Of a DNA stretch of 64,000 bases, positions 48,609 through 57,116 are shown piece after piece. Source of the DNA: Streptomyces lincolnensis (GTDB lineage Bacteria > Actinomycetota > Actinomycetes > Streptomycetales > Streptomycetaceae); contig NZ_CP016438.1 in assembly GCF_001685355.1 (NCBI RefSeq), forward strand, positions 5,890,001-5,954,000, given 5' to 3'. The notes beneath the pieces were generated by a model that was not told where the DNA came from, ran no database searches, and saw only the letters and a program-made list of their open reading frames with translations. The translations under genes were made by a program, and so were the position numbers. Within the stretch, counting starts at the first letter, position 1; each line of letters starts with the position of its first letter.

Positions 48609-50111
48609 TCAGTGGACCGGGTGCATGGTGCGGCGCAGCCAGGGCGCGGCCGCCATCACGGCCAGGCCCGCGGCCACCGCGATCGCGCCGTTGACGCCGA
48701 AGTAGGCCGGCGGGGAGACGTCGTCGTAGAGCTTGACCGTCTGGGCCTGGATGCCGTTGGCCAGGGCGAGCGAGAGGAACCACAGGGACATGGTCTGGCT
48801 GGAGAAGGCCACCGGGGCGAGCTTGGTGGTGGCGGACATGCCGGAGGTCTCCAGCAGGATGTCGCCGAGCCCGAGCAGCAGGTAGGAGCCGACGATCCAC
48901 CAGGCGGACATCAGGTGGCCCTCGCCGCCGTGCCCGCTCGTCGGCAGGGCCATCAGCAGGAACGACAGACCGCCGAGCACGACCCCTATCGCGATCTTGT
49001 TGGAGGCGTGCGGCTGGCCGCGGCCCATCCGCACCCACAGGGCGGCGACCACCGGCGCGAGCCCCACCTCGAAGGCGCCCAGCGCGGAGGCGTACCAGCT
49101 CGCCGGGAAGTCGAAGCCGAGGATCGTGGTCTCGGCGTTCGTCGAGGCCAGCAGCATCATCGTCGAGTACGCCTGGAAGAGGATGAAGTTGAAGACCGTG
49201 GAGGCCAGGAAGAGCACGATGTACGGCCTGAGCCGGCCGCGCTCCTCCGGTGTGACCCGGGGGCTCGCGAACATCACCGCGAAGTAGGCCACCGGGGCGA
49301 TCACCGAGACCAGCGTGAGCAGATCGACGAACCGGCCCATGGTGAGCCACCCGGCGAGCGCGAGACCCGTGGCGATCACCGCCGCGAGGACCACTCCCAC
49401 GACGATCAGGCGGACCGCGCGGCGCATCGCGTCCGGGGCGAGGGCGAACTCCGCGGTCTTCGCGCGCCCCGCCAGGTGCCGGCGGCCCAGGACGTACTGG
49501 ACGAGCCCGAGGGTCATGCCGATCGCGGCCGCCGAGAACCCCCAGTGCCAGCCCCGGTGGTCGCCGAGCCAGCCGGTGATCAGCGGGCCCGCGAAGGCGC
49601 CGATGTTGATCGCCATGTAGTAGAGGGCGAACCCGGCGTCGCGCCGGTCGTCGTCGGTGCGGTAGAGCTTGCCGACCATGGTGGCCACGTTGGGCTTGAG
49701 GAGCCCGGTGCCGGCGCTGATGAGCCCCAGCCCCACCCAGGTCATGGTGGCGGTGGGCACGGCCATGGAGTAGTGGCCGCAGGCGATCAGGACACCGCCC
49801 CACAGCACCGCGCGGTAGGAGCCGAGGATGCGGTCGGCGAGCCAGCCGCCGGCGACGGAGACCAGGTAGACGAGCGTGCCGTAGGCCGCCGAGACGGAAG
49901 CGGCGGTTCCGGCCGACATGCCCAGGCCGCCGGAAGCGACCGCGTCGGCGAAGTACAGGACGAGGATGGCCTGCATGCCGAGGAACGAGAAGCGCTCCCA
50001 GACCTCCAGACCGGAGAGGGTCATCAGGCCCTTGGGCTGGCCGAAGAACGCGTGATCGTTCTTCCCGGGCGGCTGGTTGTCGGGGGTGGTGTCGACGTCG
50101 GTTCGGGACAC
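48609..50111 (-). CDS. POT/PTR-family proton-dependent oligopeptide transporter
   Basis: 500 residues, 12-14 membrane helices. The proton-coupling ExxER motif is in LEVWERFSFLGMQAILVLYF, and KPNVATMVGKLY plus FALYYMAINIGAFAGPLITG are PTR-family signatures. It imports di- and tripeptides using the proton gradient. It is the promoter-proximal gene of a two-gene unit with the CocE/NonD hydrolase. Upstream, TATCGGGTGATC and GATGATCCGATA form an imperfect inverted repeat (50152-50190) that could be an operator. Confidence 0.92.
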   Translation of the reverse strand: MSRTDVDTTPDNQPPGKNDHAFFGQPKGLMTLSGLEVWERFSFLGMQAILVLYFADAVASGGLGMSAGTAASVSAAYGTLVYLVSVAGGWLADRILGSYRAVLWGGVLIACGHYSMAVPTATMTWVGLGLISAGTGLLKPNVATMVGKLYRTDDDRRDAGFALYYMAINIGAFAGPLITGWLGDHRGWHWGFSAAAIGMTLGLVQYVLGRRHLAGRAKTAEFALAPDAMRRAVRLIVVGVVLAAVIATGLALAGWLTMGRFVDLLTLVSVIAPVAYFAVMFASPRVTPEERGRLRPYIVLFLASTVFNFILFQAYSTMMLLASTNAETTILGFDFPASWYASALGAFEVGLAPVVAALWVRMGRGQPHASNKIAIGVVLGGLSFLLMALPTSGHGGEGHLMSAWWIVGSYLLLGLGDILLETSGMSATTKLAPVAFSSQTMSLWFLSLALANGIQAQTVKLYDDVSPPAYFGVNGAIAVAAGLAVMAAAPWLRRTMHPVH

Positions 50112-50319
50112 GCTCTGCTACTTCCGTCCAATCCGGTGCATATCCGTACCTATCGGGTGATCAAAAAACATACCCGCGATGATCCGATACCGCCCGGGCT
50201 GGACGGGTGGGCGCTATCGGTGATCGAAACATGACCGGATACGCTGACTTGAGTGATGGCAGCGACCTATCGACAAACCGTGTAATCGCCAGTAGACACC
50301 AGCAGACAGGAGATCCCTC

Positions 50320-51330
50320 GTGACCGTCGTCGGGCCGTTCGGGCTGAGCGTGCGGGACCAGGCTCTGGAAGCCGATGTCCAGGCCGGATTGACGGCCGTC
50401 GAGGAGGGACTGCTCGAAGCCACCAAGAGTGAGGTCCCCTTCATCACGGAGGCCGCCCAGCATCTGGTGCGGGCGGGGGGCAAGCGTTTTCGGCCACTGC
50501 TCGTGATGCTTGCTGCCCAGTTCGGGGACCCCTATGCACCTGGTGTCGTGCCGTCCGCCGTGGTGGTCGAGCTGACCCATCTGGCGACGCTGTACCACGA
50601 CGACGTCATGGACGAGGCCGCCGTCCGCCGCGGGGTGGACAGCGCCAACACCCGCTGGGGCAACTCGGTCGCCGTCCTCACGGGTGACTTCCTGTTCGCC
50701 CGCGCCTCGCACATCCTGGCCGACCTCGGTCCCGAGGCGGTCCGGGTGCAGGCCGAGGCGTTCGAGCGGTTGGTCACCGGCCAGATCCTGGAGACGGCGG
50801 GGCCGGTCGACGGGCGCGACCCGGTCGAGCACTACCTCGACGTGCTCGGCGGCAAGACGGGCTCGCTGGTCGCGGTCTCGTGCCGGTTCGGCGCGATGAT
50901 GTCGGGCGCCGACGAGACGGTGGTCGACGTGCTGACCCAGTACGGCGAGCGGCTGGGTGTCGCCTTCCAGCTGGCCGACGACGTGCTCGACATCGCCTCC
51001 GACTCCCACGAGTCCGGCAAGACCCCGGGCACGGACCTGCGCGAGGGCATCCCCACCCTTCCGGTGCTGCGGCTGCGGGAGCGGGCCGAGCGGCTGGGCG
51101 TCGCCGAGGACATCGCCCTGTGCGAACTGCTCGACTCCGACCTGACCGACGACGCCCGGCACGCCGAGGCACTGGCCGCGCTGCGGGCGCACCCCGCGCT
51201 GGAGCAGGCGCGGCGGGACACCGTCCGGTATGCCGAGGACGCACGGTCGGCGCTGGCTCCGCTGCGGGAGTGTGACGCGAAGGCGGCGCTCATGGAGCTG
51301 TGCGACGCCGTGGTGCACCGCGCGGGATAG
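50320..51330 (+). CDS. All-trans polyprenyl diphosphate synthase
   Basis: 336 residues from GTG 50320. The first aspartate-rich motif is LYHDDVMDEAAVRRG and the second is QLADDVLDIASDSHESGK; GGKRFRPLLV binds the isopentenyl substrate. Small or chain-length-limiting residues before the first motif (THLATLYHDD) suggest a medium to long product such as the menaquinone side chain. The enzyme is cytoplasmic and Mg-dependent. It stands alone between a divergent POT gene and a secreted-protein gene. Confidence 0.93.
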   Translation: MTVVGPFGLSVRDQALEADVQAGLTAVEEGLLEATKSEVPFITEAAQHLVRAGGKRFRPLLVMLAAQFGDPYAPGVVPSAVVVELTHLATLYHDDVMDEAAVRRGVDSANTRWGNSVAVLTGDFLFARASHILADLGPEAVRVQAEAFERLVTGQILETAGPVDGRDPVEHYLDVLGGKTGSLVAVSCRFGAMMSGADETVVDVLTQYGERLGVAFQLADDVLDIASDSHESGKTPGTDLREGIPTLPVLRLRERAERLGVAEDIALCELLDSDLTDDARHAEALAALRAHPALEQARRDTVRYAEDARSALAPLRECDAKAALMELCDAVVHRAG

Positions 51331-51347
51331 TGACGCACGTCACTTTC

Positions 51348-51362
51348 TTGGACTAAGTCCAA
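51348..51362. promoter_or_regulatory. Fur-like 15-bp perfect palindrome
   Basis: TTGGACTAAGTCCAA is a perfect 7-1-7 inverted repeat, 78 bp upstream of the CHRD gene. It resembles operators of Fur-family regulators (FurA/FurS-like) in actinobacteria. A second palindrome, GTGACGCACGTCAC, precedes it at 51330-51343. Confidence 0.55.
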
Positions 51363-51439
51363 ACTGGGATTCCCTCCGTATTCATGCCCAGAGGCCGACG
51401 CGGCAGACGTCGACCGCGATACGGGGAGAAAACGACATC

Positions 51440-52387
51440 ATGGGCATGAACACGACGTTCTCGACGCGCCGTTCCCGCCTGCTCGTCACCGCCGTCGCCG
51501 CGGCGGCCGTCGGTGGAGTCGCCGCCGCGACGGTTCCCGCCGCCGCGGCCGACCGCACGGCCGGCGAGGACACCACCGTGCTCGCCGCCAGCCTGCGGGG
51601 CGCCAACGAGGTCCCGGTGGCGGGCGGCCCCGCCGTCGGCGACCGGGACGGCGCCGCGCTCCAGTTCGTGAAGGTGAAGGGGGACAAGGTCTCGGTCGCC
51701 GTGAAGTGGGCGGGGACGGGCCGGCCGACCGCGCTGCACCTCCACGAGGGCGTGCGGGGCACCAACGGCGGCATCAAGGTCGACTTCACCGAACTGCTGG
51801 ACAAGAGCGGGCGGCGGACCGTCACCGGCACGGTCAAGGTGAAGGACGCGGCCCTGCTGGACCGTCTGAGGACGAACCCCACCTCCTTCTACGCCAACCT
51901 GCACACGGCCGAGTTCCCGGGCGGCGCCGTCCGCGGCCAGCTCCACAAGGTCACCGTCGCCGGCTTCGACTTCCGTGACGCGCTCCACAACTTCCAGGCG
52001 TCCGTCCTCAAGGGCAAGCAGATCTACGAGTGCAAGCCGGTCGAGGGCGGCGGCTTCGCCTTCGCCCAGCGGGACGTCAGCGCCGTACTCGCCGGGCGCA
52101 TCGACCACTCCTTCGTCGCGCCCAACTCCGGGACCCCGCAGTGGATCGCCCGCGACGGCAGCGCGGTCACCGGCTCCGTCATCTCCCGCACCCCGAACGG
52201 CGAGAAGAACATCCCCGAACTGGACCTCAAGGCCACCCAGTCCGGCAAGCACCGCGGTCTGCTCGCCGACGCCACCGAGATCCTGCGCCTGAACACCGTC
52301 GGCGGTGTCGCCCCGGCCGGCACCTGCTCGCCGGGCGCGATCGTCGGCGTGCCGTACCAGGCGGACTACGTGTTCCTGCGCGGCTGA
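51440..52387 (+). CDS. Secreted CHRD + DUF3455 two-domain protein
   Basis: 315 residues from ATG 51440. A signal peptide (RRSRLLVTAVAAAAVGGVAA) ends near PAAAADR. Residues about 47-172 form a CHRD domain: GANEVPVAGGPAVGDRDGAA, LHLHEGVRGTNGGI and FYANLHTAEFPGGAVRGQL. Residues about 190-315 match DUF3455 (YECKPVEGGGFAFAQRD, TPQWIARDGSAVTG, ILRLNTVGGVAPAGTC). The function of either domain in bacteria is unclear. The protein should be extracellular. A Fur-like palindrome upstream hints at metal or redox control. Confidence 0.85.
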   Translation: MGMNTTFSTRRSRLLVTAVAAAAVGGVAAATVPAAAADRTAGEDTTVLAASLRGANEVPVAGGPAVGDRDGAALQFVKVKGDKVSVAVKWAGTGRPTALHLHEGVRGTNGGIKVDFTELLDKSGRRTVTGTVKVKDAALLDRLRTNPTSFYANLHTAEFPGGAVRGQLHKVTVAGFDFRDALHNFQASVLKGKQIYECKPVEGGGFAFAQRDVSAVLAGRIDHSFVAPNSGTPQWIARDGSAVTGSVISRTPNGEKNIPELDLKATQSGKHRGLLADATEILRLNTVGGVAPAGTCSPGAIVGVPYQADYVFLRG

Positions 52388-52400
52388 TCACCTGTTCGGA

Positions 52401-52448
52401 AGGCGGCGTCTCCACCCTTACCCCTACGGGTCGGGGGAGGTGCCGCCT
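52401..52448 (+). terminator. Hairpin after the CHRD gene
   Basis: AGGCGGC (52401-52407) pairs with GCCGCCT (52442-52448), and the inner CTCCACC/GGGGGAGG and ACCC/GGGT segments can extend the structure. It lies 14 nt after the stop. Confidence 0.6.
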
Positions 52449-52631
52449 CCGTGTGTCATACCGCAGGTGTACATGGAGTTGAGCCCGCGGGTTGACGAAT
52501 GCTCCTGGCCGATTTGGTGAGATGGACACCACGGAAAACACCAATGCTCACCGATTCGGGTGAGAATGGCGGCTACGGGGTGGACGTACGGGAGTTGACC
52601 AGCCGCCGCCGACGACGGAGGTAAGGCACAC

Positions 52632-53891
52632 ATGGCACCGTTCGCATCAGACGACAGCATGACCGCTGCGGAGGTCGACGACCTGCGCGCGGCCCGGCGG
52701 CGCAAAGCCGCGCGGTACGTCGTCCCGGTCGCGGTGGTGGGGGTGGCGGCGGCGACCATCGGGCTCGTCCCGGCGCTCGCCGACTCCGGCGACCCCGACC
52801 TGCCGAAGATCAGCGCACAGGAACTCATCGAGAAGATCGCCGCCTCGGACGTACAGCAGCTGTCCGGCACGGTGAAGATCACCACGGATCTCGGACTGCC
52901 CGACCTCGGCGGTCTGGAGAGCAGCCTGGCCTCCGGCGCCATGGAGTCGGGCGACGGCGGCTCCTCCGCCGACCCGTCGAGCAAGCTCACCGAGCTCGCC
53001 ACCGGCACGCACACCCTGCGCGTCGCCGCCGACGGCCCCGACAAGCAGAAGCTCTCCCTGCTGGAGAACGCCTCCGAGTACAGCCTGATCCACAACGGCA
53101 AGGACGTCTGGGGCTACGACAGCGAGTCCAACGAGGTCTACCACTCGACCACCTCCGGCAGCGCGGAGGCCGAGAAGGAGAAGGACGTCCCGGCCACGCC
53201 GAAGGACATGGCCGAGGAGGCCCTGAAGGCGGTCGACGACACCACCTCGGTGACCGTCGACGGCACCGCGCAGGTCGCGGGCCGCGACGCCTACCGGCTC
53301 GTCATCAAGCCCAAGGCATCCGGCTCCACCGTCGGCCAGATCACCGTGGCCGTGGACTCCAAGACCGGGCTGCCGCTGAAGTTCACGCTCACCCCGTCCA
53401 GCGGCGGCGCCGCCGTCGTCGACGCGGGCTTCACCCAGGTCAGCTTCGCCAAGCCGGCCGCCTCCACCTTCGACTTCAGCCCGCCCAAGGGCGCGAAGGT
53501 CACCGAGGGCGAGGACATCGAGGGCGCCGCGCACGGCGCGGGCGACAAGGGCGCGATCGACAAGGGTGCCATCGACAAGGGCATCGAGAAGCACGCCAAG
53601 TCCGAGGAGGAGTTCGGCAAGGGCCTCGACGGTCTGAAGGTCATCGGCGAGGGCTGGAACTCCGTCGCCGTCTTCGACACCGGCGGCGAGGGCATGCCCT
53701 CCGGCTCCGAGGCCGGCGGCGAGTTCGGCGGCTTCCTGGACTCGCTCGGCGACAAGGTCACCGGCAAGTTCGGCTCGGGCACGGTCTTCTCGACCCGCCT
53801 GGTCAACGCCCTGATGACCGACGACGGCAAGGTCTACGTCGGCGCCGTCGACAAGGCCGCCCTGGTGAAGGCGGCCGACGCCGGCAAGTAG
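52632..53891 (+). CDS. LolA/RseB-like secreted or membrane-anchored protein
   Basis: 419 residues. An N-terminal membrane anchor (YVVPVAVVGVAAATIGLVPA) lies at about 29-50. The body has the LolA-like half-barrel pattern: QELIEKIAASDVQQLSGTVK, LHNGKDVWGYDSESNE-like strands, and DAYRLVIKPKASGSTVGQIT. A Gly/Asp/Lys low-complexity repeat (DKGAIDKGAIDKGIEK) follows. The extracytoplasmic domain may bind lipid or a lipopeptide. It sits 47 nt before an ABC exporter operon and may work with it. Confidence 0.75.
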   Translation: MAPFASDDSMTAAEVDDLRAARRRKAARYVVPVAVVGVAAATIGLVPALADSGDPDLPKISAQELIEKIAASDVQQLSGTVKITTDLGLPDLGGLESSLASGAMESGDGGSSADPSSKLTELATGTHTLRVAADGPDKQKLSLLENASEYSLIHNGKDVWGYDSESNEVYHSTTSGSAEAEKEKDVPATPKDMAEEALKAVDDTTSVTVDGTAQVAGRDAYRLVIKPKASGSTVGQITVAVDSKTGLPLKFTLTPSSGGAAVVDAGFTQVSFAKPAASTFDFSPPKGAKVTEGEDIEGAAHGAGDKGAIDKGAIDKGIEKHAKSEEEFGKGLDGLKVIGEGWNSVAVFDTGGEGMPSGSEAGGEFGGFLDSLGDKVTGKFGSGTVFSTRLVNALMTDDGKVYVGAVDKAALVKAADAGK

Positions 53892-53938
53892 GCGTCCGGC
53901 GGTAAGTGCCGTACGAGCACGACGAATCGAGGGAGCCG

Positions 53939-54925
53939 ATGGGCGACACGCCCGCCACGGAACCGGAGTCCGAACCGGATTCCCCGGGTGTGGACGACAG
54001 CGTCATCCACACCCGCGCGCTCACCAAGCGCTACCGCGGCGGACAGCTCGCCGTCGACGGTCTGGACCTGACCGTCCCGGCGGGCAGCGTCTTCGGCTTC
54101 CTCGGTCCGAACGGCTCCGGCAAGACCACCACGATCCGCATGCTGATGGGCCTCATCGAGCCCACCTCGGGGTCGGCCCGCGTCCTGGGCCGGCCCATGC
54201 CACGCTCCGCCCGCACGGTCCTGCCCCACGTCGGCGCCCTGATCGAGGGCCCCGCCCTCTACGGCTTCCTCTCCGGCCGCGACAACCTCGTCCGCTACGA
54301 CGCCGCCGACCCGACCGCCGACCCCCGCACCCGGCGCACCCGCGTCGCGGCCGCCCTGGACCGGGTCGGCCTCACCGCCGCCGCGGGCAAGAAGGCCAAG
54401 GCCTACTCGCTGGGCATGAAGCAGCGCCTCGGCCTCGCGGCCGCCCTGCTCCAGCCCCGCCGCCTCCTCGTCCTCGACGAGCCGACCAACGGCCTCGACC
54501 CCCAGGGCATGCGCGAGATCCGCTCCCTGATCCGCGAGCTGGCCTCCGACGGCACCACCGTCTTCCTCTCCTCCCACCTCCTCGACGAGATCGAACAGGT
54601 CTGCACCCACGCGGCCGTCATGACCCAGGGCCGCCTGATCACCCAGGGACCGGTGGCGGACCTGGCGTCGGGAGTGCGGGGAAGGCTGGCGGTGACCACT
54701 CCGGACACGGGGGAGGCGGCACGGGTGCTGAAGGAACAGGGGGTGGGGGACGTCGTAGTCACGGAGGACCGGGTGACCGGTGAGCCTCCGGACCGCGAAC
54801 TGGCCGACATCAACACCGCGTTGGTGACGGCGGGCGTCCGCGTCCGGGGCTTCGCCGTCGAACGAGCCACGCTGGAGGACGCGTTCGTGGCGCTGACGGG
54901 GGAGGGCTTCGATGTCGCAGGTTGA
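53939..54925 (+). CDS. ABC exporter ATP-binding protein
   Basis: 328 residues from ATG 53939, selected for GGGAG at 6 nt; an in-frame GTG at 53906 is the alternative. Walker A is GPNGSGKTTT, the signature is YSLGMKQRLGLA, and Walker B is LLVLDEPTNGLDPQGMRE. The C-terminal 90 residues form the domain typical of DrrA/CcmA-type exporters. It overlaps the permease gene by 14 nt. Substrate unknown. Confidence 0.93.
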   Translation: MGDTPATEPESEPDSPGVDDSVIHTRALTKRYRGGQLAVDGLDLTVPAGSVFGFLGPNGSGKTTTIRMLMGLIEPTSGSARVLGRPMPRSARTVLPHVGALIEGPALYGFLSGRDNLVRYDAADPTADPRTRRTRVAAALDRVGLTAAAGKKAKAYSLGMKQRLGLAAALLQPRRLLVLDEPTNGLDPQGMREIRSLIRELASDGTTVFLSSHLLDEIEQVCTHAAVMTQGRLITQGPVADLASGVRGRLAVTTPDTGEAARVLKEQGVGDVVVTEDRVTGEPPDRELADINTALVTAGVRVRGFAVERATLEDAFVALTGEGFDVAG

Positions 54926-55856
54926 GGGAGACACCCCTCAGGGGCGCGGGGCTGTGTCGAATGTGCGGCTACCGCCGCGTGGGCGCGCCCAGCCCCCACA
55001 AACCGAAAGCCGCCGAACAACCTTCTACGGCGCCCTCTTCCGCAACGAACTACGCACCACGTTCCGCCGCTGGCGCACCCTCGCCCTGCTCGCCGTTCTC
55101 GCGGCCGTACCGATCCTGGTAGGCATCGCGGTCAAGATCGAGACGGGCGACGGTTCCTCCGCCGGAGGCGGCGGGGGAGGGGCAGGCCCGGCCTTCATCT
55201 CCCAGATCACCAACAACGGCCTGTTCCTGGTCTTCACCGCCCTCGCCGCGACCCTCCCCTTCTTCCTGCCGATGGCCATCGGCGTCATCGCGGGCGACGC
55301 GATAGCCGGCGAGGCGAACGCGGGCACTCTGCGCTACCTCCTGGTCGCCCCCGCGGGCCGCACCCGCCTGCTGCTCACCAAGTACGCCACGGTGATGACG
55401 TTCTGCCTGGTGGCGACCCTGGTCGTGGCAATCTCGGCGCTGACCGTCGGAGCCCTGCTGTTCCCGCTCGGGGACCTGACGACGATCTCCGGCACGACGA
55501 TCAGCTTCACCGACGGACTGGGCCGGGCCTTCCTGATCGCCCTGGTGGTCGCCGCGTCACTGGTCGGCGTGGCCGCCCTCGGCCTGTTCGTCTCGACCCT
55601 GACCACCAGCGGCATCGCGGCCATGGCGACCACGGTCGGCCTGCTCATCACCGTCCAGATCCTCGACCAGATCCCCCAGCTCGACGCGCTCCACCCGTAC
55701 TTCTTCTCCCACTACTGGCTGTCCTTCGCCGACCTCATGCGCGAGCCGGTCTACTGGGACGACCTGATGAAGAACTTCGGCCTCCAGGCCCTGTACGCGG
55801 TGGTGTTCGGCTCGGCGGCCTGGGCGCGGTTCACGACGAAGGACATCGCGTCCTGA
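54912..55856 (+). CDS. ABC-2 type exporter permease with a repeat-derived N-terminus
   Basis: 314 residues from ATG 54912. The hydrophobic core starts near residue 55 (LALLAVLAAVPILVGIAVKI), with about six membrane helices, and AGEANAGTLRYLLVAPAGRT is the ABC-2 cytoplasmic coupling segment. Codons 8-34 are encoded by a dispersed intergenic repeat (54931-55012), so the true conserved protein likely begins near residue 35. Either translation reads through the repeat or a later start is used. It partners the preceding ATPase. Confidence 0.88.
   Translation: MSQVEGDTPQGRGAVSNVRLPPRGRAQPPQTESRRTTFYGALFRNELRTTFRRWRTLALLAVLAAVPILVGIAVKIETGDGSSAGGGGGGAGPAFISQITNNGLFLVFTALAATLPFFLPMAIGVIAGDAIAGEANAGTLRYLLVAPAGRTRLLLTKYATVMTFCLVATLVVAISALTVGALLFPLGDLTTISGTTISFTDGLGRAFLIALVVAASLVGVAALGLFVSTLTTSGIAAMATTVGLLITVQILDQIPQLDALHPYFFSHYWLSFADLMREPVYWDDLMKNFGLQALYAVVFGSAAWARFTTKDIAS
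54931..55012. repeat. Dispersed Streptomyces repeat, long form, inside a coding region
   Basis: CCTCAGGGGCGCGGGGCTGT and then CGCCGCGTGGGCGCG and CCAGCCCCCACA match an element I recognise as common between Streptomyces genes. Here it lies at the 5' end of the ABC permease frame. It shares its core with the short copy at 11125-11180. Confidence 0.7.
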
Positions 55857-55905
55857 ACGGCGGGCCCAGGCGGGTTCAGGCGGGTTCCGTAGGGTTCAGC
55901 CGGGC

Positions 55906-56490
55906 TCAGTCGGTCTCGTAGGGGAAGCGGGCGAGCGGCGCCTCCCGTGCGAAGAACGTCTTCGCACGCGCCAGCGCCTCGGTGTCGTTCAGGACGTCAC
56001 CGGGCTTGCTGCCGTTGCCCAGCAGCACCCCGCCGAAGCGCATCCCCATGTACGCGGCCGAGTTGTTGAGCGTGCCGACCAGCGGATCGGCGACCTCGGA
56101 CTCCTCGTGCGCGAGCGCGGTGACACCCCAGAGCGTGCGGCCCGCGAGCGTCGCCTTGAACTCGACGCCCGGGATGCGCAGCCAGCCCGACCAGTAGTCG
56201 AGGTAGCGCTTGACGGGGGCGGAGACCGAGTACCAGTACAGCGGGGACGCGATCACGATGTCCGTCGCCGCGAGCGTGGCGTCGAACAGCAGCCCGAGGC
56301 TCCCCTCCGTGGGCCGGACATGGTCGCTGTCGTGCCGCAGGTCCACGAACTCCGGCAGCGGATGCTCGGCGAGGGTGATCCACTGCTGCTCGACATCCGC
56401 GGGCAGCTGCTCGGCCGCCCGGCGGGCCAGCATCTCGGTGTTGCTCTCGGTACGGCTGCTGCCCAGAACGAACAGGAAGCGGCGGGTCAT
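55906..56490 (-). CDS. NAD(P)H-dependent FMN reductase / flavodoxin-fold oxidoreductase
   Basis: 194 residues. The phosphate-binding loop is FVLGSSRTESNTEML and the flavin contact is ASPLYWYSVSAPVKRYLDYW. This is the NADPH-dependent FMN reductase/NAD(P)H quinone reductase fold. It probably reduces FMN or quinone-like substrates in the cytoplasm. A 39-bp AT-rich dyad lies 29 bp upstream of its start, a likely operator for a regulator that is not adjacent. Confidence 0.85.
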   Translation of the reverse strand: MTRRFLFVLGSSRTESNTEMLARRAAEQLPADVEQQWITLAEHPLPEFVDLRHDSDHVRPTEGSLGLLFDATLAATDIVIASPLYWYSVSAPVKRYLDYWSGWLRIPGVEFKATLAGRTLWGVTALAHEESEVADPLVGTLNNSAAYMGMRFGGVLLGNGSKPGDVLNDTEALARAKTFFAREAPLARFPYETD

Positions 56491-56518
56491 GAGGTCCCCC
56501 AGATGGTCGGCGTACGAC

Positions 56519-56557
56519 GACTTATTGCGTACGCATTTTATGCATACGCAATAAGTC
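56519..56557. promoter_or_regulatory. 39-bp AT-rich inverted repeat, candidate operator
   Basis: GACTTATTGCGTA (56519-56531) and TACGCAATAAGTC (56545-56557) are exact complements. The inner bases continue the symmetry with one mismatch pair around a 3-bp centre. Each half contains a 10-bp palindrome-like block (TGCGTACGCA and TGCATACGCA). It lies between the FMN reductase start and the stop of the next minus-strand gene, so an operator is most likely; a terminator is the alternative. Confidence 0.7.
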
Positions 56558-56564
56558 GGCGCAA

Positions 56565-57116
56565 TCAGCGGCCGGGGGAGGCGGTGGCGGTGAGCCGGGC
56601 CAGGTCCCGTGTCTCGCGGGGCGGAGGGCCGGTGAGGTCGCCCAGGCGCCAGGCGGAGACCCAGGGGACGCGGTGGACGTCGACGGCCGACTCGATCGTC
56701 CGGACCCGCTGGGCGAGGGGGCGGGGCAGCCGGCCGGGAGCGTCCGCGACCAGCACGACCGCGTCGAGGTCGAGACCGGGCGGGGCCTCGCCGCGCCGGA
56801 ACAGCTCCAGGGCGTGCAGGGCGGCGTGCAGCCCGGCCGCGTGCGTACGGGCGACCAGCAGGACCGAACGGGGGTCGGCCGGGCCCGGCCAGTCGCGTCC
56901 GCAGTCGTGACCGCCGTAGACCGTGGCGAGGGTGGAGGTGCCGGCGCCGCCGTGGGTGCCGACGAAGGAGTGGCGCCGGGGGCCGGCGGAGGCGTGGGCG
57001 GGCTCCGGGGGGCCGGGGCGCGGTCCCGGGTGCGGTGCGGCCACCGGGCCGCGGATCCAGATCTCCGGTCCGAGCTGTCCGTCCGTTCGCATGACCGTCC
57101 CCATGGCCGTCCTCAT
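56565..57116 (-). CDS. Actinobacterial protein with degenerate P-loop, function unknown
   Basis: 183 residues. The segment FVGTHGGAGTSTLATVYGG looks like a ParA/MinD-type Walker A in which the essential Lys is replaced by Thr. VLLVARTHAAGLHAALHALE and DLDAVVLVADAPGRLPRPLA are conserved in a family I recall from Streptomyces as DUF6668. The N-terminal 50 residues are Pro-rich and disordered. Nucleotide binding is doubtful without the Lys. It is divergent from the TPR-type gene at 57.4 kb. Confidence 0.6.
   Translation of the reverse strand: MRTAMGTVMRTDGQLGPEIWIRGPVAAPHPGPRPGPPEPAHASAGPRRHSFVGTHGGAGTSTLATVYGGHDCGRDWPGPADPRSVLLVARTHAAGLHAALHALELFRRGEAPPGLDLDAVVLVADAPGRLPRPLAQRVRTIESAVDVHRVPWVSAWRLGDLTGPPPRETRDLARLTATASPGR

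Noticed and set aside
46536..50234. Plus-strand open frame of 1,232 codons
   Set aside because: It is antisense to the CocE/NonD and POT genes, has no recognisable domain, and reflects the lack of stop codons opposite GC-rich genes.
55860..55905. Repeats of CAGGCGGGTT-like units after the ABC permease
   Set aside because: Imperfect, short and not able to form a clear hairpin; no function can be argued.
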